From positions 45,412 through 109,411 of the forward strand of contig JAPJBO010000767.1 of NCBI GenBank assembly GCA_030068145.1: DNA of 64,000 nt, written 5' to 3'. Below the pieces are notes generated by a model, which was not told where the DNA came from, searched no databases, and was given only the letters and a program-made list of their open reading frames with translations. Position numbers and translations under genes: made by a program. This document shows, in pieces, positions 19,650 through 31,274 of this stretch (positions within the stretch are counted from its first letter, which is position 1; every line of letters starts with the position of its first letter). The stretch comes from Diplonema papillatum (Eukaryota; Euglenozoa; Diplonemea; Diplonemida; Diplonemidae).

Positions 19650-21270
19650 AGTGGTCGTGTTTTTTTTGGCTACCAGACGTCCAATAACTGTTATTAGTCG
19701 ATCCTCCTCCCTTTACAAACGAGACCGAAAGAAAAAAACGGAGCGTATTTCTCTTTTTCGCCGATTTAAAAAAAGAAAGGGGGGGGGGGATCGGGTTTCG
19801 GGTGGGGCTAGGGGAGGAGTTCTCAGGGTGACCTCAAGTCTTCAGGATCTTCGTCCTTGTTCTTCGCAGAGGCGTAGCCGACAAAGGTTGCAAGCGATTT
19901 GAGTTTTGTGCTGAAGAAGGTTGCGAGTGAGCTGAATGATCGACTAAAGAAAAGCCGAAACGTGTGGCCCTTCTGATGATCTTTTGTCAGACTACGCACC
20001 TGAGGACAAAGAAACGTATCACGGAGCGGTGGGTCCGAACTCAAGCGTTAGTAAAAAAACAGAACGGTTTCGTTCTCTGTGCAAACAAAACGAAGTGAAT
20101 AAAAAGATGAAGAGCCGAATAAATGTGAAAAGCTCAAAAACGGGCAAAAAAGAAATGCAGAAAATAAAATAAAAGAGGCCGCCCTCACCGTGAGATAGTG
20201 AACTGTGCACTTCTCCGTTTTCTTGGACGCGGCTTTTCCTCGTTCATTTCCTCCGTTTTTTTCTCGTCTCGCAACTCTTTTTGGTTTTACTTTCGAAACA
20301 CTCTTGACTGGCGTACCTTATCTAGACTTTCTTCTCTCGTCGACGGAGCACAAAATTGATGGCAGATAGTATCCACATCAAACACACAAAGGCACAAACA
20401 CACACAAAACGGGTCAACTGATCAATTGGTTGGAAGAAATGTGAAAACGGGTTGAAACTTGTATTGCTTTTTTCTTGTTGCATTATTTTACCATCAATAT
20501 ATACTTTCACGAGTTCAAGTTCAGAGAGTGAAGAAGCGGAAACATTCCATTGGCTTGATATCAAGTTACTGTGCGGCGTCCCCGATTCGTTTCTCTTGGG
20601 GTTTGCGGGCTTTCGTTGACACGGGCCAGGGTCCTCGGTAGTAAGCCAGACCGCCCGGTGACGGACCCGCGATCACTCTGCAGTGTACTGGTGCACAACA
20701 GAGGTCGAGGGGCGGTTCACCGGGGCAGCCGGTTGGCTCGACTGCCGAGGCCGCACCGTAGTTGGCAAGCATCGCAGTCTAAAGCAAAGTCCAAGGTTAA
20801 CCAGCTACAATCCCACCAAACGGGTGACAGTATGGGTCCGGGCAAAAAAAGATTTTGGGGGGAGTATCAGGGGGGGTTTCGGGGTATCCTCCCTTGGCTG
20901 CACCACCGTGACCTTTTTTGACAGTGCTTTATCTGGCTGTCGTATGCCTGCCTTTGAAAAAGGGTGTGTGCGACAACTTCACCCTGTGCGACAACGCGAC
21001 GGACTTGCGGATCGACTTCAGGTCGCGGCCGGAATTAGGTCGCCGCTGGGAGGAGAACAGGGGGGCCGGTGGAATGGGCGAGCGAGCTCCGTGGTCGTGG
21101 TAATAATGCCGGCGGAACTGGAATCAACTCCATTCAGTTGGAGGGATTTAAATCGGAGTTGCCAACCTCCTCGCGGTGGTCCCCGTCCACGTGCACAAGC
21201 CCGGCAAATAGCAACACGTGCACAGTGCGCTGCTCAGGGTAGTTGAAGGCCTGTCAGTAGTCCCGAGGGA
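19650..21270. other. No gene recognised
   Basis: Low-complexity and A-rich stretches (around 19730-19790 and 20050-20170), a G run at 19782-19790, and overlapping short frames without recognisable content. I see nothing that I can support. Confidence 0.4.
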
Positions 21271-21289
21271 CGATAGTACTAATGCAATC

Positions 21290-21610
21290 CCTTACTAGAC
21301 TCCAGCTGTGCAACAAAACCCCGTCAACGACCACGAGATCGAGCAAACCTACAACCTGCTCACTCAGCGACACTGGCACCAGACCAACGCCACCTTCGCC
21401 CTCAACAGACCCGGCACACCGGACCGCTGCCTCACCACCGAATGGACGTCCATCTGGCAATCACTCATCCTCGGCCAACCAGACCAAGCCGCCGGCCCTG
21501 AGCACTTCGAAAACTCGAACGTCGTAGTCGGAGTCGCCCACACCAACAACCACCACAGCAGCATCGCCATCGACAACCACGCCCCCGTCGAGGTTAACAG
21601 GTCGTGGTGC
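21290..21610 (+). pseudogene. Possible Ulp1-like (C48) cysteine protease fragment
   Basis: The frame from 21308 reads VQQNPVNDHEIEQTYNLLTQ, similar to the LNDExINxYxxLL entry motif of Ulp1/SENP-type proteases. After about 55 residues comes NVVVGVAHTNNHHSSIAIDN, resembling the strand carrying catalytic His (HWxLxxID). The expected downstream DCG motif is not seen in frame; beyond 21610 text quality drops. Such proteases occur in cells (SUMO removal) and inside several transposon classes. In this context a transposon origin is likelier. Confidence is limited because only half the domain is present and the match was judged by eye. Confidence 0.35.
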
Positions 21611-21611
21611 G

Positions 21612-22430
21612 TTAGAGCCTCCGGCAACGGGCAGGGCGTTGAAGGCGTTGGGCACGGTACAGGTAGCGGAGGGTATGGGGTGGAGTGCCTTGCATGCCCC
21701 AGCCGATGCCGAACGACTTGAACGTGTCGTTGCCGTAAACGATGTCGATGTAGCAGGATGGCCAAACAGTGGACCAGCCTAGTGCATCGACCAGACAATC
21801 GTAGGACGTTAAGTCCTGGGTGGTGGCAAAAGGGTGGGGATTCGCCACTTTGCGAGTCGCACGGCTCCTCGCAGGCTGGAAGGGCGCACACTCCGTTATG
21901 TCCTCCATCAATCGCTGTACCACCCGAAACTACGAACAGACCTCTTGCGAAACCGGTCTACGCCTCGTGCTTCTGATGTCCTTCGGACAACGTGTCGGGC
22001 ACAACGCACCGCTGACTACAACGGCCTCGTCGCAGGCACCGGCGTCAACATGCACAACACGACTTGGATCCACTGCACACTGGCTCACCTTACTAGCCTA
22101 AACAACGCCCTTCCCTTCTGCCCAACCTCCGGTCCCAGCTCGAAGTCCCAAACACGGTGTTCAGCGCCGTCCTCGGCTACTGCCACGTCATGGCCTACTC
22201 CATGGCCACCGCCTGCGCCATAACGCAACCACCACCGCCATGCATGCTCTCGCCCAAACAATCAACAGGTCCGTCTTCACCAGCACCGTCAACCCTGGTC
22301 ACACCGACGCGATCACCGCGCTAGCCCACTGCTGCGCACACGCCTTGTTCGGGGTATGCACCGCTGGCCTACCAACACGAACTACCCGAGCGGGCGCAAG
22401 GGGGGTAGCCCAATTTGGGGGTTTAGAGTG
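21612..22430. other. Protein-like fragments without assignment
   Basis: Minus 21830-21640 reads DLTSYDCLVDALGWSTVWPS. Plus 22013-22135 reads DYNGLVAGTGVNMHNTTWIH then CTLAHLTSLNNALPF. Both look like real protein text but are short and lie on opposite strands. I recognise neither. Confidence 0.3.
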
Positions 22431-22520
22431 AAAGTTCGCTTGAAACTCCCGGGTTTAAAAGTCTCCGGATGATCTTCGTCAATACGGGAAGTATCCTTGT
22501 GCTCTGAGTGTCGTAAGGGT
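22425..22520 (+). repeat. Dispersed short module (TTTAGAGTG family)
   Basis: TTTAGAGTGAAAGTTCGCTT followed by a CCCGGGTTTAAAAGTCTCCGG phrase. Related modules are at 23390-23480, 41475-41578, 42022-42122, 44265-44320, 59735-59795, and inverted at 19105-19150. It is probably the end of an element family. Confidence 0.6.
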
Positions 22521-22619
22521 GGTGGTTACACGAGGTAAGAGAGTCGGGGGGTACCTTTTGTTGTTGGTCACCAGTGACCCCCTGCCCGGATCGTCAACAG
22601 TCCCCGAGAAATAATAATC

Positions 22620-24380
22620 CCCCCTTTGGGCAAATCATTTGTGCCGATAAAAAAAAAAAACATTTTTTAGAGTTATAGTTTTTTTTTTTTTTTTTTTTGC
22701 CAAATGCTTCCTTCCATTGGACCCAGTATCGTGGGGGGGTGGCACCGACTTTGCTTTGCTTTGCTTGCCAACAATGGTGATAACTGGGAGGCACGGAGCT
22801 GGTCGACGGGGCAAAGACCCGCGACCAAGACCGTCGCCTCTACCGCACCGGTCTGCCAACAACCCAAAACAAACAAGCTGGAATTCATAAAGCACGTCTG
22901 ATGCATGGTGTATCCGGCGAACGCGTGGAGCTGCTTGTCGCAACGAAGACCGGTAAAAAAAGACCGTCACTTCTACAACACGTCACCGACCCTCCGTCGC
23001 CGCACCTGGTGGGTCTGGCACAGGGTGGGACGCTTCGCGTGCCTAATACCGGAAACAGCAGGGCACCTGACGTCGGCTTGAGAACTCTGCTCTCCCACTG
23101 TCGGGGGGTAGGTAGCGCAGCGCACCTGGAGGGTTGGGATATTATTCGTGGTCTTATGACGAATCGCGAAGACGGAAGTTGTCGTTCCGACTGGCATGGG
23201 AAAACGAACGCGTGATTCGCGTTCCATAAACTGGCGGCTACCTTCGACGAAGCAGCTGTACAACAAAAAGTAAAGGTAAAGGGAAGAGTACCGGAGAAAC
23301 TGCAACGCCGATTTTGACGCTGGAGAACTCGGCCCTCCTAACTTCCCGAGAGGCCGATAGCACAGCGCACCTGCAGAATTGGGTAATTTTTTAGAGTGCA
23401 AATTCGCTTAGGGATCCGGGGTTTTATAGTCTCCGGGTGGCCGTAGTCGTAAAGGTTCCTTTAAGGCATAGTATTTTTGTGTGTGTGTCTTTGCCGCTTA
23501 TTGCCGACTAATCAACTTATTTTAGCGCGCGCTCTTTTTCCTATGTGCATTGCCAAGTCCATGGCTCTTGTGACCGACACCGAGTTCACGTTCGCGAGGA
23601 AAGCGATCTCGGGCCCCCCACGTGCATACATGTTTTTGTATCCTCCTCCCCCTTTATAAGCACCTCTTTGTAGGAAATGCTTGAGGAGACTGCCAGTTGC
23701 GATAGACCAAAGGAGGTAAATGTGCTGTAGCCCACACGAAACACAGGTAAATCTGGGTTTAGTGGCGGGCGTAAGCGTTCAACAAAAAAGACCCACTTCC
23801 TTCCGAAAGTGATCGTAGAACGATGACTATCGAAAGAACCAATGTCTTCGTTGTCTTTCCGTCTTGTTTGACGCGTTTGAAGGCTTGTTTTTGACAGTAA
23901 CTGCTGGGTTGCTTTTGTAGTGAAACCCCCAAATCGGATATCTGACACAAACACCTCTAGAACAAGTTTCAAAGCGCTAAAAAGAGGTGGTGGCAGCAAA
24001 AACATGCTGCGAAACTTCCCCCTGCCCTGCTCACTCTGTCACTTCAGTTCAGTTTAAGCACTCGCTCACAAACTTGAGACGATGAAACTGAACAGGCTGG
24101 TGTTGCGTCAGCAACAGCGCCTAAACAGGGTTTCGCTCGCACAAGTTCCCTTCTTCCCCGGCAACACCCAGATTCTCGGTTATGAAAATCCCCTGCTGGC
24201 AGGTGCGTTGACGAAGCGCGGAGTCGTTGAACAGATGCTAGCGGGCCACCACAGCTGGTAATCCTCTTTGCACTGTTTTTTTTCTTTTTTCGGTCGATCA
24301 GAAAGAGGATTCTACCCCTTCGGACGCTCAAAAACACCACGGTTTGCGTTGAAGAGCTTCCCTTGTTTGAATTTCATGTT
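22620..24380. other. No gene; homopolymers and one MITE copy
   Basis: A and T runs at 22649-22697. The TTTAGAGTG module lies at 23390-23480 and MITE family 1 at 23653-23797 (listed separately). Overlapping short frames at 22900-23400 have no recognisable content. Confidence 0.4.
23653..23797 (-). mobile_element. MITE family 1, partial, minus orientation
   Basis: Starts ATAAGCACCTCTTTGTAGGA then AATGCTTGAGGAGACTGCC and runs to AAAAAAGACCCACTT. It is truncated before the other terminal repeat. Confidence 0.75.
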
Positions 24381-24984
24381 CGGTTAAAGAAAGAATGAGA
24401 TACCTGCAATGAGGCGCTTGAACTTCGATGGCCGACCTTCTCCGGCTGTCCCGATTGCGCGGGCATCGACGACAGAAGACGGTCGTCCTGCTGTAGCGTT
24501 CGAGGCTATGAATTTTCCTTCCACGCAGTCCGGCATTCATCCGCCCCACATTAGTGGGTGTGCTTATCCAAAGCACAAGGCGTGACTCGCCAGCACAGAT
24601 GAGTTTCGCTTCGTGCGCTCCTGTGCCAAAAGAAAGTGCAGAAGCTGTGGCTTTGGGATCGACAATTGGCTGATGCGTTCAATGGTCTCGTTTTACAAGA
24701 TCTGGCCCGTAGCATTGTGGTGACCTAACCGGATAGAGACCGTGCCTCGGAATTATACCGAGGACTCAGACAGAGAAACCATGACACACACTGCGCAATG
24801 CTTCCCGGACAGCCCAGTCAGGCTCAAAGGTTATGTCCTCTGGTACAGAACGCGCCTCGTGCGGATCTCTTTGTTTTGGTCTTGGACTGATAAGGGGGTT
24901 CCTTCCCTTTCATGGCACATGGAAGCAGTACGGTTTTGTTGATTGTTGAAGAATTGTTTGATGCCAGCGGCTACACGGGTGGGT

Positions 24985-25087
24985 CCAGCCTCAGATGCTG
25001 GAGTTAAAGAGGGTACTCGAGTCACACCCGAAAAGCGGGTGTGACACCCGCTTTTGAACTCGAGCTTTACCTCCAGCTTCGGGCTGG
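24985..25087 (+). mobile_element. MITE family 2 (CCAGCCTCAGAAGCTGG ends)
   Basis: The ends CCAGCCTCAGATGCTGGAGT and, inverted, CCAGCCCGAAGCTGGAGGTA. Inside is a near-palindrome built on CACACCCGAAAAGCGGGTGT flanked by CTCGAG sites. Relatives are at 43902-44020 and 59335-59505. Confidence 0.8.
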
Positions 25088-25962
25088 ACTGCACCGTGTA
25101 GAAGGCTGCAAGGTTAGGGGGTCGGTGTATCTTGATCTGGATTCCAGTGGAAGGTTAAGGGGAGGGGTGGGGGAAGGGAGAAGTTTAAGGCTCGCTTGAC
25201 GTCATGTCAGCGGGCTTCACTTCATCCAGCAGCACTGCATGCTTGGTCCAGGGAACATTTCCGGAGTCAGGGGGTTGCTCACAAACGAAACAGCGGGGGG
25301 TCAGCATAGACTGATCCGCAGGGTAATCTCAGCAATCACTGGACAGCTCTCTATTCATTGATTAGGAAGTCCCTCTTCCGTAGCGAGCTTCCTCCTGCTG
25401 CCTTCTGGAGTTGGTTTGGGCTTTCTGTCTCAGTGTGTTGCCCTGTTGCTCCGGAAATGTTGCCTTCAGCCAGCAAGGGTGCCACTTATCAAGACAACAT
25501 TACTGCAGAGGCATCCCCATGGTTCGCGGGGATGCCCCCAAAATACACACAAATACTCACACACACACATACACATGAGAGGGTGTGCGCACGGAGTGGA
25601 TGGGTGCGACATATCTGGATACCATCAGGAACCGTTGCCGATCCATAGTAGTGGTAGCAGCAGGCCCCACACAACAACAGGCAGGACGGGACGACGAATC
25701 CAGCAAAAGAGAAGGGCGCAACGCAGCGCCAGCAATCTCGACCTGCAGCGAGGCGAGCAGGGAATGCAACACCGACATGTGCAAACCATGATGACATGTG
25801 AAAGGAGGCCGTTCTCCCCAAATACATGCTGCCACCAGCAGCACAAGCCTGATAGTAACCGAAGCTGCAGTCGGTCACTGCGAGCACTCCGCAGGGACTA
25901 CGGGTTACCCTCAACTGAGTTCCAACACACACCCACAACGCACGCACACCCTACAAACCCTA

Positions 25963-26492
25963 CAAACGCCTTAGGGGAGGGGGGGGGTAACCATTGCCGC
26001 TCGTTCTACAACCCCGGGTCGCAGTGGTAAACTCGCCTTCCGACGAGCACGGTTCGGCAGATTCTGTCGCGTGACACCAGACGAATCTGGAGCGATGCTG
26101 TGTGTAGCACCGCTGTTTGGGCGTTGGGCGAAAGGTGCGGCGCTTCTGTACCCCACGAAGCACCTCCCCGACTGCATGGCCGGGGCCTGCCCACTGTACC
26201 GTATACGAGGTGTGGTATCTACCACATACCACTACGTTGTACCTGTGGTACAGGTACTACAGTGCACTCTGTAGGCAGTATGCATGGTAGTATGTATGGT
26301 ACACCCTCACGCAGTGTGTGTGTATACTACGCAGATACCGTGCATATAGGACCGCAGGACGGGTATCCACCCACGCGGTGTGAGTATGCTGTGGTACCAC
26401 ATAACGTCTACCCGCGCGGCAATGTGACAACCCCCCTCCCCCATCCCGACTTTCCGAGCAGGTATTGAGGCTGCCATCGTGAGGCGCCGAAA
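25963..26492 (+). mobile_element. Inverted-repeat element, copy in unit B
   Basis: Same family as 5718-6090 with GGAGGGGGGGGGTAACCATT on the left and the shared right end CCCCATCCCGACTTTCCGAG, running to GAGGCGCCGAAAG. It is about 150 bp longer, including a stretch rich in GGTAC/GTACC and TGCATGGTAGTATG words at 26215-26310. Confidence 0.6.
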
Positions 26493-26869
26493 GACTGACG
26501 AGAACCTCTCGTTGTCTTTTGATTTTGATCGCCTTTCTGCACTTCTTGTCAAGTCCAAGTTGAGACCCATTCGCGCACGATCTTATGTCAACCGCAGAGC
26601 TCGAGAAAGGACACTCGAACCCCTCTTCCTGAGTTCTTCCAACGCCCGCACCGACGCCTCGACAATACCTGCCCCAGCAGACCTGAAACCTGTGTGGCCG
26701 AAACGCCAGGAAAAAAGTGAAAACTCGTACCTTTCAGCTCACGGCTTACCAGCATGCAAGTATTCGCAACCCCACATTGTAAGCGAGGTCTGCGCGGGAA
26801 AGAACCCGCAGCAAAAATTGTCATTCCGTACAATGCTCTTCGAAGAACAAGCTTTGCGCAAAATGGAAA

Positions 26870-27920
26870 ACTGAGGGAGCAAGTGACCACGTTGCCTTAC
26901 GACGAGGTAGGTCCATGTGAAAGGGCTGTTTTTTTGCTGGCCACGCCGAAGTGTACGAGTAATGTTGTTCAAGACACCGAATCGTCCTGACCGCATCGGA
27001 AAGCGCGATGCGGAGGCATACCGTAATTGGAATAGTGTTGGACTGGACTAAAGCTGGAACGGGTTAATGGCAGACCGGGTAGAACCTGGGACACCTGGGT
27101 ATGTAGGACTAGCTAGCAGCAGATCCTGCACTACAGCCCGTGCCGCTGTCATAGGATGCAGAACCCCCACTCGTAGATACGATAGCACATCTTGCCTTGG
27201 GGTGATTTGAGCAGGCGAACGTCCCCCGGGTCGATATTCTGCAAAGTACGGAGTGCTTATACAAAAGAAAAGCCGAGCCGGGTAAAACCTGGGACACCCA
27301 GGCCCATTTTTAGCGTTTATTGTGGTTTAGAGGTTCGGTGTTTTAGGATCTTCGGTCGGCCATTGAGGCTGGGAGTCGGATGGTGTGAGGGATGGAGGCA
27401 TAATTACACACTTTAATTACGGCCAGCCAAGTTTGTAACTGTTGCGACCGACACTTTTTTGGGGGGTGTCCCAGGGTTTATCCGGTCCAACATTAATCCA
27501 ATTACGGTATCATGCAGGGTCAAAACCTTGTGTCTCTTTGGTAAACGCTGCCGCGGGGCCGACGGCCCCCAAGAAAAAATTTTGGATTTTTTTTTTGTCT
27601 TCAATTTCATCAAAAATCACCGCAGTATTTGTTGCAGAAAAAATGGGTGGCCATTTTTTTTTGGGTCTAAACCCCCAGGAAACCACACCTGATTCGGATC
27701 CAGATGTCAAATCTGGACTCATCTGGTATGTGATCTTCTGTGTATAGCCCAAGGAATGCGTGTGGGTTCTTCCAAAGAAGGTGCAAGACCCAGAATCACT
27801 GTGAACTGTGCTTTGGGACATTTGAATCACGATACGAGCCATAGACTGTCCAAAACCAGAAACCCTGTTACCAAAAAGACACAAGGTTTTGACGCTGCAT
27901 GGTATCTTTTTTTGTGGTGT
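26870..27920. other. Insertion in unit B without recognised gene
   Basis: Absent from copy A. Contains the TTTAGAGGTTCGGTGTTTTAG module (27325), a direct repeat around GTGTCTCTTTGGTAA and its complement (27530; 27870), and T runs at 27583 and 27650. No protein can be supported. Confidence 0.4.
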
Positions 27921-28663
27921 AAGCGAAAGAACTCCCAACCCCTCGTCGAGCTCAGGAAGTGGTCCTGAGCTCATTACTGCCACACAGAATTCCAGGCCTG
28001 CTGACCATCCATTCGTGCTCGACGAGATACTGATTTAATCGGTTCGATTCATGTATTGAAGAAGCCTGGCTGTTTTTCATCGGACTTCCGGTACGCCTGT
28101 CGTTTTCTGATTGAAAAAGGAACCAAAAAAAAAGAACAGAGAGAGAGAGAGAGGAGTGGATAGAACCCCGACAAGATGGTCCGTAAAACCGGGCAACTTC
28201 TCGAGATCGTTTCCGGAGTGAGGTTCTTACTGAACGAAGCAGCAGGCCGTCAGCCTCAGCTGATTAAGGTAGCGGTTTTGCTTGCTTACCTTTGTAGACT
28301 GCTTTTCTACTTTCCTGAAATCGTGACAAATACTTTCACTCTGATATCCAAGTATGGCACCGCACCGGACACGATTGAAAACAAGTGTGAAACGAGAAGC
28401 CGCCAAACTTGCGTCGCAGGTCCGGCGGTACTCGTTTCCTGCCGAATGGTCGGCAGCTCTAGTTGTGTGGTGTGGGGTGCATTTGCCGCCAAAGGAATGC
28501 GGATTCTGGTGTGAAGCGATTTGGGCTTTTTACGCAATTGCATTCCAAGGCACGCACGCCAATCCCTGCTTGCGAACTGGCAACGTCACAGTTGAACTTG
28601 AACGCGTGCACACTTGAATTCAAAGGCAACTGCAACCAGTAATCCTATTCAACTGGAGAGACT

Positions 28664-30172
28664 CTAAAACTGGCAAAGAAAAAAGACGATTGTAACTAAA
28701 GGGCACAATTCTATTCCGAAACAATTGTATTCAGCCCCTTCCAGTGACTCTTCGGGGCTCTCGGTGGCCGCTTCAACCTCCCATTCGGACAGCACCCTCG
28801 TGGCGGCTTGTGGCAGGTTGTCCACCTCAACCTCCCGTTCGGGCAACACCCTGGGACTTTCGGTGGCGGCTCGCGGCAGGTTGTTCGCTTCAACCTCCCA
28901 TCCGGACGGCACTCTCGGGCTTTCGGTGGCGGCTTGTGGCAGGTTGTCCACCTCAACCTCCCGTTCGGGCAACACCCTGGGACTTTCGGTGGCGGCTCGC
29001 GGCAGGTTGTTCGCTTCAACCTCCCATTCGGACAGCACTCTCGGGCTTTCGGTGGCGGCTTGTGACAAGTTGTCCACCTCAACTTCCCGTTCGGACGATA
29101 TCCTCAGGCTATCGGTGGCTTGTGACACGTTGTCCACCTCAGCTTCCCGTTCGAGCGACCCCCTCAGGCTATCGGCGGCGGCTTGTGGCAGGTTGTTTGC
29201 TTCAACCGCCCATTTGGACGACACCCTCCTACCTCCCGGGCTTTCGGTGGCAGCTCGCGGCAGGTTGTCCGCTTCAATCGCACATGCAGGCGCACATCTA
29301 GGATGAGAACAGACACGATCGAAAACAAGTGGGAAACGACAAGCCGCCACACAAGCGTCACAGGTCGGGCGGCACTCGTTTCCTGCCGAATGGTCGGCGT
29401 CATTGGTTTGCAATGCCAACGAACGGCTAGCGGCATCGGTGTCCGCCGCAAATCTACATCCGGACAAAGTCCCGAACGAGTATGGGTCATGCCGAAAACT
29501 CAGGCACTTGGTTCCTCCGGTGACGTTGCTTTGCAATGCCGATGGAGGTACGTACACGCACGGGCTGTATACCGGTATCCGCCCCACCTGCACCGAGCTT
29601 GCATACAGCTGCAGTCCAGGTACGAGTAGGAACGTTTTGTCGAATGCCGGGCTGTCGATGCTGCAAAGGGCGGCGGCGAGGTTGCGGTCACCGACATCGA
29701 TCTGCAAAGCGTTTGGAGCAGCGACGTACTTATACTCTTTCGGCTCATCGAACTGATGTTTCTTGGCGAACGCAATAATTTTAGGTACCGCCGCTTGCAT
29801 AATTATTTTGCAGGCTGCAACCGAGTCCCACTTCTTCTTCGGTACCGACCCTTCCACGAGGTGGAGTTGAATGACTTCTGATGGCCCCCTGGGGGTTCTC
29901 GTGTAGACTTGGGCCGGGGTTCCCAGGCTGCCTGCGCTCGTTACCCATTCCATGGCTCCCAGCACCCCCAGCAGGATCTTCTGCATGGCCATTTCTTCGC
30001 CTACGACAACAAATCTCGTTGCTGGTATGTCGCCTCCTCGCTTCTTCTTCGGTAGATAGCTCAGGTGGATATCAACCACGCGCGCGCCATGAAAAAAATA
30101 GCTTTCGAAGAAACGCCGCAACTGGGAACTCGGCACCAACGTGTCGGTCACGACGCCCAGTGTGAACGGCAT
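28664..30172 (-). CDS. Unrecognised protein, family member B, with repeat tail
   Basis: A 502-residue frame, the longest intact gene in the window. Residues 1-220 hold the family core: ATRFVVVGEEMAMQKILLGV (strand-helix, RNP1-like), a strand IQLHLVEG, helix CKIIMQAAVPKIIAFAKKHQ, then the signature ALQIDVGDRNLAAALCSIDS with PAFDKTF and GLQLYASSVQVG. LSFRHDPYSFGTLSG and the paired-Cys end module (CRPTCDACVAAC, FPLVFDRVCSH) follow at about residues 230-295. The remaining 200 residues are a 21-residue tandem repeat. There is no signal peptide or membrane segment. The start matches the edge of DNA conserved with copy A. Function unknown; the fold hint favours nucleic-acid binding. The plus-strand open frame over the repeats is a shadow. 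Confidence 0.65.
   Translation of the reverse strand: MPFTLGVVTDTLVPSSQLRRFFESYFFHGARVVDIHLSYLPKKKRGGDIPATRFVVVGEEMAMQKILLGVLGAMEWVTSAGSLGTPAQVYTRTPRGPSEVIQLHLVEGSVPKKKWDSVAACKIIMQAAVPKIIAFAKKHQFDEPKEYKYVAAPNALQIDVGDRNLAAALCSIDSPAFDKTFLLVPGLQLYASSVQVGRIPVYSPCVYVPPSALQSNVTGGTKCLSFRHDPYSFGTLSGCRFAADTDAASRSLALQTNDADHSAGNECRPTCDACVAACRFPLVFDRVCSHPRCAPACAIEADNLPRAATESPGGRRVSSKWAVEANNLPQAAADSLRGSLEREAEVDNVSQATDSLRISSEREVEVDNLSQAATESPRVLSEWEVEANNLPRAATESPRVLPEREVEVDNLPQAATESPRVPSGWEVEANNLPRAATESPRVLPEREVEVDNLPQAATRVLSEWEVEAATESPEESLEGAEYNCFGIELCPLVTIVFFLCQF
28740..29230 (-). repeat. 63-bp coding minisatellite in member B
   Basis: Roughly eight units of 63 bp (start-to-start 28857 to 28920, for example), so the frame is kept. 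Each unit encodes 21 residues close to EVEVDNLPQAATESPRVLPE plus one more. Units alternate between EVEVDNLPQ and EVEANNLPR types, implying pairwise amplification. Confidence 0.85.
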
Positions 30173-30719
30173 TATCTTTCGGCAGACGTTCCCGTTTGAT
30201 TGTTTGGACCTGCGAGGGGGGTTTCGTAGCTACTGCTTCTGCAAGGTTTCGATTCAGAAGGCCGGCAGAAGGCCGGACCGGAGAGGTTGTTTACAGCGTC
30301 GTTTTCGAGGATCTTGTGAGCGACGCTGAAAAGACAGCGAGACTTTCGATAGCCTGACGCTGAGCCGGTCCATCCCGTCTTGATAGACCGTGATAGACCG
30401 AAGAATACAGCACCGGGTAATTTGATGCAGCTCTAGGGACTAGAGATGGACCCGATAGACCGTGGTGGACCGTGATTCACTGTGATAAACAGCGGCAGGC
30501 ACTTCGATGCAGTTTCAAGAGACAGGGACGGACCAGCTCACTGCCGCGTTGGCTTCTGAGATGCCTTTCAGCGACTTTTGTGAAGGGCTAACAACAGTAG
30601 AGCTGAGCGGGGTGAAGGAGATTGATCGAGGTTTCGCCACGTTTCACGCACTTCCTGTGGTGCGACCAATCTCACGTTCGCTAGCGTATCGAGGATTCAC
30701 TATTCTAGCACCAGCAGGC

Positions 30720-31150
30720 CCCGATGACTAACAGCGGTCAAAAGCGTCGGAGTGATCGCTCATCAGATTCGCAAAGGGCATAGGAACTCCGTGACAGCAG
30801 GACGGCGGCCAACGAAGTCGGCATTCCAAAAAACGGGTGTGCAACAACTCCCCTTCCCACCTTGCCGATTGCACCGGCCTCGAAACAGCAATCCGCCAAT
30901 GGCTGCCGGCGGTTGAGCCGAATGTCTCAAGCAATCCTCTGCCAATGGCTGTCGGCGGTTGAGCCGAATGCCTCAAGCAATCCTCTGCCAATGGCTGTCG
31001 GCGTTTGAGCCGAATGCCTCTAACAATCCTCCGCCAGTGGCTGTCGGCGGTTGAGCCGAATGCTGTTCTTTTCTCTGCTGGCCTGCGATCAGATGTTCGC
31101 AGAAAACAGAGCAGGTGGTGTCTGTAAGTCGAACTCTGAGTGTGTGAGGG
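30720..31150 (+). repeat. Short tandem repeat CAATCCTCTGCCAATGGCTG
   Basis: About four copies of CAATGGCTGTCGGCGGTTGA then GCCGAATGCCTCAAGCAATC with a 63-64 bp period at 30890-31065. No gene was seen. Confidence 0.8.
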
Positions 31151-31268
31151 CCATTTAGTCTAGTGACTAGTTTTGCGGTGAGAGATCACGTGGAAACCCC
31201 ACAGGGTTCCCACGTGATGGGGTTCCCACGTGATCTCTCGCCGCAAAACTAGTCACTAGACTAAATGG
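31151..31268 (+). mobile_element. 118-bp hairpin MITE
   Basis: The 50-bp arms 31151-31200 and 31219-31268 are inverted copies with two mismatches, beginning CCATTTAGTCTAGTGACTAG. The 18-bp centre also contains a direct repeat GGGTTCCCACGTGAT. No clear target duplication was found. The near-perfect arms imply recent movement or active conversion. Confidence 0.85.
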
Positions 31269-31274
31269 TCAGAG

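Larger units (their letters stand above)
24385..30715 (+). repeat. Segmental duplication, copy B
   Basis: Colinear with 5270-9420. Differences are: a MITE at 24985-25087 and unrelated sequence to 25935; a longer inverted-repeat element; an insertion at about 26870-27920; a second copy of the 100-bp gene-end module (28352-28455 as well as 29305-29405); and the 63-bp coding repeat between them. Flanks of the gene align well beyond both ends, so the duplication covered a gene with its regulatory DNA. Confidence 0.8.

Noticed and set aside
28725-29306. Plus-strand frames over the 28.7-29.2 kb repeats
   Set aside because: They are complements of the 63-bp coding repeat; the minus strand continues into the conserved family core, the plus strand does not.
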